Part shown: positions 7,037-14,455 of the stretch, piece after piece
How positions within the stretch are numbered: position 1 is the stretch's first letter
How the letters are laid out: each line of letters begins with the position of its first letter
Origin: Candidatus Poribacteria bacterium
GTDB lineage: Bacteria > Poribacteria > WGA-4E > UBA9662
Direction of reading: 5' to 3'
DNA length: 18,823 bases
Assembly: GCA_002699335.1 (NCBI GenBank)
Contig: PACG01000107.1
Coordinates: 10,218 to 29,040, forward strand
Notes under the pieces: model-generated
The model's input: the letters and a program-made list of their open reading frames with translations, nothing else
Told to the model about the DNA's origin: nothing
The model's database searches: none
Translations under genes and position numbers: made by a program

Positions 7037-8182
7037 ATGCTGACGATAGAACAAGCACGTCTCTGCGTTACCGGTTGGGATCATAACCGACCAGCCAATT
7101 TCCCCGGCCTAGGTGATTTTATCGGTTGGGCGCGAGGGATTGAACGTGCTCCCAATGGAGATTTGCTGCTGGTGCACTCTGCTGGCTATTGGCACGTCTC
7201 CTTTGCTCGGCCCAGATTATTCCACCAAGGGACGCGAAAAAAGTGGGAAGCAGAAGGTTGGCCCCTCGACTATGATGCGCCTACCGGGGGACGGTCGATG
7301 ATGACCCGATCTCAGGATGAAGGAAAAACGTGGAGTCAACCGAAACCCATTACCGATTTTCCATTAGACGATTCTCCGGTAACTCTGTTTGTTTGTCCAG
7401 ACGAAACTATTCTCTGCTTTATTAATGTGCAAGCCTCTTGGTATGGTTTCAGCCAAGCGCCAGAGACGTTTAATAACGACTTGGAGGGGTTAAATACCCG
7501 GCAGTGCGTCATCCGCTCGACCGATAATGGCGAAACCTGGAGCCAACCAATTTGGTTCGATAGCCCCGGTACCTTCTACCAGCGGAGCCATGCCCAGGCG
7601 ATTCAACTGCCCGATGGTGGTATTCTATGGCCAACCTACTGCGCCGATCAGGGAAAAAAGCAACTGTTCGGAGCCGTACATCGGTCCGACGATTCAGGTC
7701 TAGCCTGGCGAACAATATCGACCATCCGTCGCCCGGAGCAGGATGTTGACGAACCAGCGGTAGCCCGCTTTAAGGATAAGCTCCTGGTAATGGTGTCGCG
7801 CCCGGATGGCGGAATCTTCCTGTCAAATGACGATGGGGTTAGCTGGAACGGATCGGGAAAAATTGTCGAAAGTGGTGTTCTCAAGGCGCCACGTTTAGTA
7901 GTATTGCCCGATCAGACTCTGGCTTGTATCGCCACCTACCAAGGACACTTACACCTGTTCTTGAGCCGCGCCGATTCCGAGCTGGCGTCAAATTGGACAC
8001 ACCCTATGCCTGTAGATGCGTCTTGCTACGGTTATCCAGGCGGGCGGTTAATGGAGGATGGAAGCCTACTGATTCCTTATTGTGAGAGTGGTAGAGCGCC
8101 AAATCGGGTTTACCTGGTGCGGCTTCGTATTAATACCAGCCGTGATGGCTTTGAATTCGTGCCGATATCATCGGATGGATAA
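7037..8182 (+). CDS. Sialidase-like six-bladed propeller with four Asp boxes
   Basis: The 381-residue protein carries four Asp-box repeats of the S-x-D-x-G-x-x-W type: SQDEGKTW (92-99), STDNGETW (161-168), SDDSGLAW (217-224) and SNDDGVSW (263-270). These mark the BNR/Asp-box beta-propeller fold of exo-sialidases and related proteins. The canonical arginine motif of sialidases (RIP) is not clear; the matching place near the N-terminus reads WARGIERAPNGD. True neuraminidase activity is therefore not assured, and other Asp-box proteins are possible. No signal peptide is visible, which argues against a secreted exo-enzyme unless export is non-classical. ATG 7037 follows AGAGGG by eight bases. The SHMT-like gene begins 50 bases after its stop on the same strand. 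Confidence 0.75.
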   Translation: MLTIEQARLCVTGWDHNRPANFPGLGDFIGWARGIERAPNGDLLLVHSAGYWHVSFARPRLFHQGTRKKWEAEGWPLDYDAPTGGRSMMTRSQDEGKTWSQPKPITDFPLDDSPVTLFVCPDETILCFINVQASWYGFSQAPETFNNDLEGLNTRQCVIRSTDNGETWSQPIWFDSPGTFYQRSHAQAIQLPDGGILWPTYCADQGKKQLFGAVHRSDDSGLAWRTISTIRRPEQDVDEPAVARFKDKLLVMVSRPDGGIFLSNDDGVSWNGSGKIVESGVLKAPRLVVLPDQTLACIATYQGHLHLFLSRADSELASNWTHPMPVDASCYGYPGGRLMEDGSLLIPYCESGRAPNRVYLVRLRINTSRDGFEFVPISSDG

Positions 8183-8232
8183 ATGATAACCTCCACATTA
8201 TACCACACAGCGTCAAATGGGATTTTCCAACT

Positions 8233-9462
8233 ATGAAGATTGAAGACAAACATCGACATCTCTCTGCACTGCTGGACTCACACCGATCATACCGGCAGAA
8301 TTGCCTGAACCTGATCGCCTCTGAAAACGTTCCCTCCCCATTTGTGGACAGCCACCTAGTTGAGGAACTAAACCAGCGATACGGCAACTATACTGGCATC
8401 GACTTGACTGAGCGGTTTTACCAGGGAAATAAATTTATCGTCGAGATCGAAAGCTACGCCCACCAATTAGCAAAGGATTTGTTTAGAGCCAACTTTGTCG
8501 ACCTACGTCCACTTTCTGGCAATATCGCCGGTATAGCCACCACTTTTGCTTTGTGCCGTCCGGGTGATACTGTCTTGGAAGTTGGCAATGGTCACCAATA
8601 TGCGAATAAGCTAGCTTCCTCTGGCTTGAAAGTGGATTTGAAATCGGTTTCGATTCCGTGGGACGATGCGAGATCCAATATTAACTTGCCCGCCACTATC
8701 GAATTGATTAAAGAACATCGACCTCGTGTAGTCAATATCGGTTCGGGCATTTTTCTTTTCCCCCAGCCTACCAGTGAGTTGAAGCAGGCGATGATAGAGG
8801 TGAATCCCGACTCTTATCTGGTGTATGACGCCGCCCATGTTTTAGGATTGATCGCCGGTGGTCAGTTCCAATCTCCACTGGAGGAGGGTACTGATGTCAT
8901 CATCTCCTCTACTCACAAAACGCTGGCTGGCCCTCAAGGTGGCATGGTTTTGACTAATGACAGATTGATTGCGGAGCGGATCGGTCCTGCTATCGCACCG
9001 TTACTGGAAAGTAACCACCACTTGAGCCGGCTTCCCGCTTTAGCTGCAACGTTTCTGGAGTGGAATGAATTTGGAACTGAGCATGCCACTGCCATTGTCA
9101 AAAATGCCAAGGCTCTGGGACAAGCTCTTGCTGATCGTGGACTTGCACTGGTTGGTTCTGACCTTGGCTACACTGAATCCCACACCTTGATCCCGATGGT
9201 CAGTCAGTTTGGTCCGGCCAAAGCATTGGCCGACCAGTTGGAAGCATGCCATATCATCACGGGTGCAGTGGGCGCCGACCGGCTTCGGATTGGTGTACAG
9301 GAGGTCACCCGGCGCGGTATGGATGAGGCCGATGCTCCACTTGTCGCTGACTGTATCGTTGACGCGCTGAAGGGGGATGATCCTGAAACCGTCAAACAGC
9401 GAGTGATCGATTTAGTCAAGCGGTTGGATCAGTTCCGATTTACGATAACCCCTGAAAGTTAA
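8233..9462 (+). CDS. Serine hydroxymethyltransferase-like PLP fold-type I enzyme
   Basis: The 409-residue protein has the SHMT plan: NLIASEN (Glu31 in the catalytic position), a Gly-rich SGNIAG segment (95-100), His121, VYDAAHVLGLIAGG (Asp199 and His202 holding PLP), SSTHKTLAGPQGG with the Schiff-base Lys229, and a C-terminal RIGVQEVTRRGM carrying the carboxylate-binding Arg. The usual YAEG-PG-RYYGG block that supplies tyrosines and helps hold folate is altered to RYGNYTGIDLTERFYQGN. This suggests an aldolase, transaldolase or racemase role rather than housekeeping glyA. The start ATG 8233 has no strong ribosome site; translation may rely on the upstream sialidase-like gene 50 bases away. The next gene begins 12 bases after the stop. 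Substrate is unknown; a beta-hydroxy amino acid is a reasonable inference. Confidence 0.82.
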   Translation: MKIEDKHRHLSALLDSHRSYRQNCLNLIASENVPSPFVDSHLVEELNQRYGNYTGIDLTERFYQGNKFIVEIESYAHQLAKDLFRANFVDLRPLSGNIAGIATTFALCRPGDTVLEVGNGHQYANKLASSGLKVDLKSVSIPWDDARSNINLPATIELIKEHRPRVVNIGSGIFLFPQPTSELKQAMIEVNPDSYLVYDAAHVLGLIAGGQFQSPLEEGTDVIISSTHKTLAGPQGGMVLTNDRLIAERIGPAIAPLLESNHHLSRLPALAATFLEWNEFGTEHATAIVKNAKALGQALADRGLALVGSDLGYTESHTLIPMVSQFGPAKALADQLEACHIITGAVGADRLRIGVQEVTRRGMDEADAPLVADCIVDALKGDDPETVKQRVIDLVKRLDQFRFTITPES

Positions 9463-9474
9463 GGAGTGTTGCAT

Positions 9475-10872
9475 ATGCGTCACCGATACCTGTTTCTAGA
9501 CCTGGAACACGTTACCCGGACGGATCGACTTTATCGCCGAATGCATCAGCCGCAACGTCACCCGGGAAACCCGATTCTCAAGGGGGAAAACCCCTGGGAA
9601 GCAATGGCATCCTTGTATGGAACAGTGCTCCAAGATCCGGAGGATAATCTGTTCAAAATGTGGTACCTGACAGGTCCCTATGTGGATGGCATGATCCAGG
9701 TTCGGCAACGTCGGGCCCTTGGCAATATTACTCTACTGGCCTACGCCACCTCAACCGACGGAGTCCATTGGCATAAACCGATTCTCGATCAGTTGGACAT
9801 CGATGGTTCAAGACAAAACAACCTGATCGATATTGGCCGCACAAATTGTGAAGGCATGGCGGTGTTGTACGATCCGCAAGCCCCAAATACCGATCGACGT
9901 TATAAAGGGTTTTACTGGGAGCATGGTGGCTTGGATACGTTTGTAGAGTACGAAGGCCGAACTATTTGGGGCCAGGGAGAAGGTGACGGCATGTGGGTCT
10001 CCTTCTCACCGGACGGTGTTCGCTGGACCAATTACGCGCACAACCCGGTCATTTCAATGGGAAGTGACACGACCCAATCCTTGGTTTGGGATCCACAGCT
10101 TGAGAAATACGTCGTTTTTGGTCGTTTCGGAGCGGGCGGAAGAAAAATTGCCAGGGCCGAAAGTGAAGACTGCGTGCATTTCAATCAGCCAAAACTGGTC
10201 TTTGAGTGTGACAATGTCGATGAAGAAGAAACCCAGTTCTATGGTATGCCAATTAACCTCTACGAAGGCATGTACCTGGGCATGGCCTGGATCTATCGGG
10301 AGGACGTAGACGGTGCTATCGACACATCATTAGCTACCAGTCGCGACGGCATCCACTGGCAACGTGTTCTAGATCGTCAGACATTCCTCTCCTTGGGAGA
10401 ACCTGGTAGTTGGGAGGACGGTATGGTACGAATCAGCCAAAATTTCATTACTATTGATGACCGGATCTTTCTATATTATGGCGGTGTCAATGGGCCGCAC
10501 ACCGGTAGAAAGTTCAAACAGGTCGAGCGAAGCCACAAATCAATGTTGGGGTTGGCCACGCTCCGCCGCGACGGTTTTATCTCTCTGGATGCGGGGGAAG
10601 AAGAAGGCGAAATGCTAACCAAACTGTTGGCACTCGACGGGGAACTGCACCTTAATTTGGACGCGACTCGGGGCTATCTGACCGTCGAGTTATGCGATGA
10701 TCAGGGCAGCCGGATAGAGGATTATACCTCTTTCCCGGTAACCGGCAACCATCTAGATCTGCTTGTCACCTTCAACCAACCGCTAGAAGCGTTAGCGGGT
10801 AATGAAGGATACATCGGACGACTCAGATTCAGACTCAGACAAGCCAGCCTATATTCGTACTGGTTTGTTTAA
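9475..10872 (+). CDS. Glycosidase-like five-bladed propeller protein (GH32/43 superfamily-like)
   Basis: The 465-residue protein shows spaced propeller motifs typical of GH32/GH43-like folds: FKMWYLTG, LLAYATSTDGVHWHKP, MWVSFSPDGVRWTNYAHNPV, LVWDPQLEKYVVFGR and TSLATSRDGIHWQRV, followed by a C-terminal beta-sandwich from about residue 375 with LATLRRDGFISLDAG and LHLNLDATRGYLTVEL. The C-terminal domain resembles the GH32 sandwich domain. Acidic residues are plentiful, but I cannot assign the nucleophile and acid/base with confidence. No signal peptide is seen, so it is probably cytoplasmic. ATG 9475 is chosen because AAGGAG (9461-9466) lies eight bases ahead. It sits 12 bases after the SHMT-like gene and overlaps the HAD gene by one base, which indicates one operon. 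A glycan or glycoside substrate is likely but not identified. Confidence 0.65.
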   Translation: MRHRYLFLDLEHVTRTDRLYRRMHQPQRHPGNPILKGENPWEAMASLYGTVLQDPEDNLFKMWYLTGPYVDGMIQVRQRRALGNITLLAYATSTDGVHWHKPILDQLDIDGSRQNNLIDIGRTNCEGMAVLYDPQAPNTDRRYKGFYWEHGGLDTFVEYEGRTIWGQGEGDGMWVSFSPDGVRWTNYAHNPVISMGSDTTQSLVWDPQLEKYVVFGRFGAGGRKIARAESEDCVHFNQPKLVFECDNVDEEETQFYGMPINLYEGMYLGMAWIYREDVDGAIDTSLATSRDGIHWQRVLDRQTFLSLGEPGSWEDGMVRISQNFITIDDRIFLYYGGVNGPHTGRKFKQVERSHKSMLGLATLRRDGFISLDAGEEEGEMLTKLLALDGELHLNLDATRGYLTVELCDDQGSRIEDYTSFPVTGNHLDLLVTFNQPLEALAGNEGYIGRLRFRLRQASLYSYWFV

Positions 10873-11567
10873 TGGAGAGGGACTATCACCGAATGAAGAT
10901 GGAATTAGAGAAATTTGATGCTGTCATTTTTGACATGGATGGTACTTTGCTGGACACCGAGCGATTATCTTATTTGGCTTTCCTGGAGGCTTGCCAGGAA
11001 CACCAGTTCAAGGACATGGAAAAAGCTGAATCCGTCTACCGTCAGTGCATCGGTCTTAATAGCACCAAGCTAAAGCAGATTCTTCGGGAAGGATTTGGGA
11101 AAACGCTTCCCCCTGAGTTTTACGAAAGATGGCGCAAAATCTACAGCCGCGATGCTTACGAGAAAACACCCCCTATTAAGCCGGGGGCGAGAGAGTTGTT
11201 ATCGTTCTTAGATTCACGCAATATGGTGATGGCCGTAGCCACCTCAACCAAATATGTCAATGCCATGAAAAAACTGAAGTCTACACAGTTAGATCACTAT
11301 TTTCATACAGTCGTTGGCGGTGATCAGGTGCAGAACAGTAAACCGGATCCGGATATTTATCTTCAGGCAGCCAAGTTATTGGAAGTTGATCCCAGTAAAT
11401 GCCTAGCCTTGGAAGACAGCAACAACGGTGCCCTAGCGGCACACAGCGCAAGAACATTTGTCTGTCAGATACCTGATATGCTCCCGCCTTCTGAGGAGGT
11501 CAAAAAGCTCGACCAACTCAGGGTTTTCCCATCGCTTTTGGCTGTTCTTGAGGAGTTACAGTCTTAG
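10872..11567 (+). CDS. HAD-superfamily phosphatase/beta-phosphoglucomutase-like hydrolase
   Basis: The 231-residue protein has all HAD motifs: VIFDMDGTLLDTE (nucleophile Asp21, acid/base Asp23), VATSTKYVN (Thr124/Ser125), NSKPDPDIYL with Lys157, and LEDSNNGALAA (Glu181, Asp182). A helical cap lies between motifs I and II, as in the beta-phosphoglucomutase/2-deoxyglucose-6-phosphatase branch. Such enzymes dephosphorylate or isomerise small sugar phosphates in the cytoplasm. The start overlaps the stop of the glycosidase-like gene (TAATG), suggesting translational coupling. Later ATGs at 10893 and 10899 are possible, and GAGAGG at 10875-10880 could serve them. Placement beside a glycosidase-like gene hints that it handles the released and phosphorylated sugar, which is inference. 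A T-run follows the stop at 11575-11581 without a clear hairpin. Confidence 0.85.
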   Translation: MERDYHRMKMELEKFDAVIFDMDGTLLDTERLSYLAFLEACQEHQFKDMEKAESVYRQCIGLNSTKLKQILREGFGKTLPPEFYERWRKIYSRDAYEKTPPIKPGARELLSFLDSRNMVMAVATSTKYVNAMKKLKSTQLDHYFHTVVGGDQVQNSKPDPDIYLQAAKLLEVDPSKCLALEDSNNGALAAHSARTFVCQIPDMLPPSEEVKKLDQLRVFPSLLAVLEELQS

Positions 11568-11872
11568 TCCCTGTTTTTTTATTGTCGTCACGCGGAATGA
11601 CAAACAAATATACTCCTGTTATCCTGTACGCAATGAAGCAGGATAATCCATCACCGCAGGAATGAAAGTAAAGGGCACTAACTGTTTGGCTCTGATAATC
11701 GTTTATTTCAAGTTCTAAGCACTCTTTTGGAAATTGCCAACTTGCTTTACCCGAACCATCATCTAATCTCAAATCCATTTGGCCAAAGCAAACCGACCTT
11801 TTCTTCAACCATTGACCGCGGCTAAAACTACCTTTTTCACCGGCCAGGTGTCACCTTATCTGCTTTTCCCTC
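11568..11872. other. Gene-poor stretch with a short inverted repeat
   Basis: About 300 bases between the HAD gene and the Nmad2 remnant hold no gene I recognise. A minus-strand frame is open from 11808 down into the HAD gene and contains a plausible-looking stretch (DLRLDDGSGKASWQFPKE), but it has only a TTG start, no ribosome site and no known family, so it is not called. TTATCCTG (11619-11626) and CAGGATAA (11639-11646) form an 8-bp inverted repeat with a 12-base loop; it lacks a following T-run and is at best a weak terminator or repeat relic. Confidence 0.4.
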
Positions 11873-12409
11873 AACCCCTTTTGGAGACACTGTATGCTAG
11901 CTAATTGTAAACCTGTCATTGGGAGGACAGCGCAAGTCTGGGGTTGGATCGTTGGCTTAAGTCCGAAATCCTCAGACAACAAAATTATTTGCACCATGAA
12001 AATCGATGAGATACTGAGTTATGAACAGTATTTTACCGACAATCGATTTCAACCTAAGAAACCGTCCATAAATGTGGTGCCTATATATTAGCCTGCCAAT
12101 GGAGGGTTTTATCAATTGTCTGGCAGTATGCACAACCCCAAAGATATGGAGCACGATCTGAAGGGCAGACGTGTGCTCGTTTCTTCTCAGGAGTTTGTAT
12201 ATTTTGGTCAAAAAGCAGTTGAGCGCCCTCCAGAGCTGGATTGTTAAGTCGTTGGTCTTGTGTACCGTTGTCGATTTTCTCAGGAGCAGATTTGTTACTT
12301 CCTCGATTTTATTTTCGATGACCCACGCGGAGAAGTTCTTGCTCTACCTACCAAATGGCCTGTAAATGATGAATCTTGGAGGAAAAGATATGCAACGTCT
12401 CATTCTTAG
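11873..12409 (+). pseudogene. Nucleotide modification associated domain 2 (Nmad2) gene remnant
   Basis: One reading frame, interrupted by TAG at 12089-12091 and TAA at 12245-12247, spells the Nmad2 pattern I know: NPFW, MLANCKPVIGRTAQV, WIVGLSPK, MKIDEILSYEQYFTDNRF followed by QPKKP, then PANGGFYQLSGSMHN, RRVLVSSQEFVYFGQKAVE, and after the second stop RCRFSQEQICYFLDFIFDD and PTKWPVNDESWRKR. The frame ends at TAG 12407-12409, overlapping the Nmad3 start by 20 bases. The first 15-20 residues expected before NPFW are not found upstream, so the 5' end also seems lost. Nmad families were proposed from comparative genomics to act with DNA-base hypermodification; no activity is established here. The remnant is homologous over its whole remaining length, so decay is probably recent. 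A sequencing explanation is less likely because three separate lesions are needed. Confidence 0.7.
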
Positions 12410-13244
12410 CCGAAAAGGCTTCGACAGCAGTGCGGGTGGAGTTCCGAGCCCGATTTTTCCTGACGGCCGTATCATCTCACTACCGATTCCGGATCGGCGT
12501 ACGAATCTGCGATACAAGGATATCGATGTCTGGAACTATAATCTGGGAGCGATTGTAGACGATCTCACACGAGGCAAGGTTCGACCTGACTGGAACCTCC
12601 ACCTAGATCCGGATCTGAATCCGAATCATCTCATTCGCCATGAAGATTGGTGTCCCACTTTCGGTCAGGTTGGCGCGGCCCAGGGACATCTGGAAAATCA
12701 AAAAGTTTCAGCAGGGGATTTGTTTTTATTTTTTGGTCTTTTCCAAGAGGTTGAGGGGAAAAAGGGGCGTTGGAAATTCCTGCGCAACACAACACCCAAA
12801 CACCTCATCTGGGGATGGTTACAGATTGGTAAGATAGTCAAGGTCGATGATATCAAGGATCAATTGGATTGGGCAAAGTATCACCCCCACTTCAATCGAC
12901 CAGAGGATAAAAGCAATACTCTTTACCTGCCCAGTAGATATCTACACATCATCCCTGGTATTTCAACCGGGACTATTCCTGGAGGAGCAGGTATCTTTGA
13001 ACATTTTTCTGAGCAGAGGCAATTAACTGCACCTGAAGCGCCAAATTCAACTCTCTGGGAATTACCTGCTTGGTTCTTTCCGGAAAGTAAGCCGGCGCTG
13101 ACGTACCACGGTAAGATGGATAGATGGCAACGCAAAGAAGAGAACGTCCTATTGAAATCTGCCAGCCGAGGTCAGGAGTTTATCTTACAAACAGAGCATT
13201 ACCCAGAGGCTAAAAGTTGGTTGAACGAAATTGGACTTACTTGA
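12390..13244 (+). CDS. Nucleotide modification associated domain 3 (Nmad3) protein
   Basis: The 284-residue product matches the Nmad3 pattern from end to end: LILSRKGFDSSAGGVPSPIF and PDGRIISLPIP (residues 4-34), HLDPDLNP, FGQVGAAQGHLENQ (91-104), GDLFLFFGLFQ and LIWGWLQIGKIV. The family was defined by association with predicted DNA-base modification loci, so a role with modified nucleotides is inherited from that context and untested. It has no signal peptide or membrane segment and is presumably cytoplasmic. ATG 12390 is chosen over 12366 because GGAGG at 12378-12382 lies seven bases ahead and the family begins with this Met. The gene starts inside the end of the broken Nmad2 gene, showing the two were once a coupled pair. 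It appears intact and so may outlive its partner. Confidence 0.78.
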   Translation: MQRLILSRKGFDSSAGGVPSPIFPDGRIISLPIPDRRTNLRYKDIDVWNYNLGAIVDDLTRGKVRPDWNLHLDPDLNPNHLIRHEDWCPTFGQVGAAQGHLENQKVSAGDLFLFFGLFQEVEGKKGRWKFLRNTTPKHLIWGWLQIGKIVKVDDIKDQLDWAKYHPHFNRPEDKSNTLYLPSRYLHIIPGISTGTIPGGAGIFEHFSEQRQLTAPEAPNSTLWELPAWFFPESKPALTYHGKMDRWQRKEENVLLKSASRGQEFILQTEHYPEAKSWLNEIGLT

Positions 13245-13367
13245 CCCGGAAGCAAATAAAAATGACGGTATGACCAATGAAATTGGAATATTCGCCTGTA
13301 AAGCTGGGAGAAGCTTATAGAAAAGGCACTCACGCTATAATTACCGATTAAGAGCCCTATATTAATA

Positions 13368-13403
13368 GCGGGTGAATTTGGACTGTAATTTATAATTACC
13401 CGC
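13368..13403. repeat. Inverted repeat between convergent genes
   Basis: GCGGGT (13368-13373) pairs with ACCCGC (13398-13403), with partial extension inward (GAAT/ATT). It lies in the 254-base space between the convergent Nmad3 and PhyH genes, where a shared terminator would be expected, but there is no T-run beside it. The ten-base string TATAATTACC occurs twice nearby (13335 and 13391). Nothing else is recognised in this gap. Confidence 0.25.
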
Positions 13404-13498
13404 AATGATTCCACTGGTGTTTGCAAAAAGAGGATCTGCAAATATAAATATAGCGTTATTCTCACAAGAGAGTGTTGGATAGCAAGAAGGGTCCTTGA

Positions 13499-14404
13499 TC
13501 ACCATTGAAAGTTGGCTTTATGACCGCTGTCGTCCCATAGCGCCCGCCAATCATCCCAACCCGCAACTTCATGCGGAATCCGCTGGCTTCGAACGATACA
13601 CGAAATTGGCCGATGCCATAATTCACCCAACGGCGTATGTATCTGGCTGTATCGAAAGTCAACCGACCAACGAATTGATCCAGTGCGGTTTATTAATGAC
13701 CGGTGAAAAACAAGGTTGTGAAAAATGACCAGGTCGCCGACTTTCATCTCCAAGGAATCAACACCGACATTACTAGCCGCCGGATCGTCAGTAGGACTTT
13801 TAAAGACCTCACCTTCAATTCGGTGGTGAGGCTTCAACCCTAATCGATGACTGCCTGGGATAAACTGTAGCGTGCCATTTTCCGGGTAAACATCAACCAA
13901 CGGCATCCATACTGTTAAGTGTGTGTGGTGTTCGGTATCCGGCATATAGGCGCTGTCCTGGTGCCAGGGGAGGGTGGTTAGCTTTTCTGCCGGCAATTTA
14001 GGCCGGGCCCAAAAATCACCGTTGAATTGAATTTCTCCTTCGGTTAGCGATCCGACAACATTCAGCACCACCGGGTGGGTAATCAAATTAAACAGCGCCT
14101 GACTGAAAACGGTAGTGTGCCATCCATACACCTCATTTTGTCCACCGAACTGCTGGAGAATTCGCCACCAGCGCTCATCAAACGAGGCCTGTCGACATAA
14201 ATCGGCAATCTTTCCTTCGGCATGCAAACGATCCGCCTGCCGGTCGACAACGTGCGAAATAACGTTAATCATAGGATCTAAGTCCGGTGGGGGAACAACC
14301 TGCGGTACCACCAGATACCCTTGATCCTGAAAGGTTTGTATCTGCGTTGAACTCAGAGAGCCGAAGCCGTCTAACGGGTTGGTGGAAATGGTAGGTATGA
14401 CCAT
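13499..14404 (-). CDS. Phytanoyl-CoA dioxygenase (PhyH) family protein
   Basis: The 301-residue protein has the 2-oxoglutarate/Fe(II) oxygenase motifs of PhyH: an N-terminal QIQTFQDQGYLVVPQVV segment, FWARPK, then LPWHQDSAYMPD with iron ligands His148 and Asp150, NGTLQFIPGSHRLGL, and FHNLVFHRSLINRTGSIRWS with the third ligand His234 and Arg245 for 2-oxoglutarate. These enzymes hydroxylate small molecules in the cytoplasm; many bacterial members act in natural-product or phosphonate/osmolyte chemistry. ATG 14404 is preferred to 14443 because AAGGAG lies about nine bases ahead. It follows the GT-C-like gene by 51 bases on the same strand and is probably the last gene of that operon. It faces the Nmad3 gene. 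The substrate cannot be read from the sequence. Confidence 0.9.
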   Translation of the reverse strand: MVIPTISTNPLDGFGSLSSTQIQTFQDQGYLVVPQVVPPPDLDPMINVISHVVDRQADRLHAEGKIADLCRQASFDERWWRILQQFGGQNEVYGWHTTVFSQALFNLITHPVVLNVVGSLTEGEIQFNGDFWARPKLPAEKLTTLPWHQDSAYMPDTEHHTHLTVWMPLVDVYPENGTLQFIPGSHRLGLKPHHRIEGEVFKSPTDDPAASNVGVDSLEMKVGDLVIFHNLVFHRSLINRTGSIRWSVDFRYSQIHTPLGELWHRPISCIVRSQRIPHEVAGWDDWRALWDDSGHKANFQW

Positions 14405-14455
14405 CTGTTTTTTCTCCTTGAATGAATATAGGTATTGATCCAACTTACCTAAAAA

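Noticed and set aside
11518..11808. Minus-strand 96-codon open frame
   Set aside because: TTG start, no ribosome site, overlaps the HAD gene end and matches no family I recognise, although part of it has protein-like composition.
13199..13465. Minus-strand open frame between Nmad3 and PhyH
   Set aside because: AT-rich, no ribosome site, overlaps the end of Nmad3 and has no recognisable motif.
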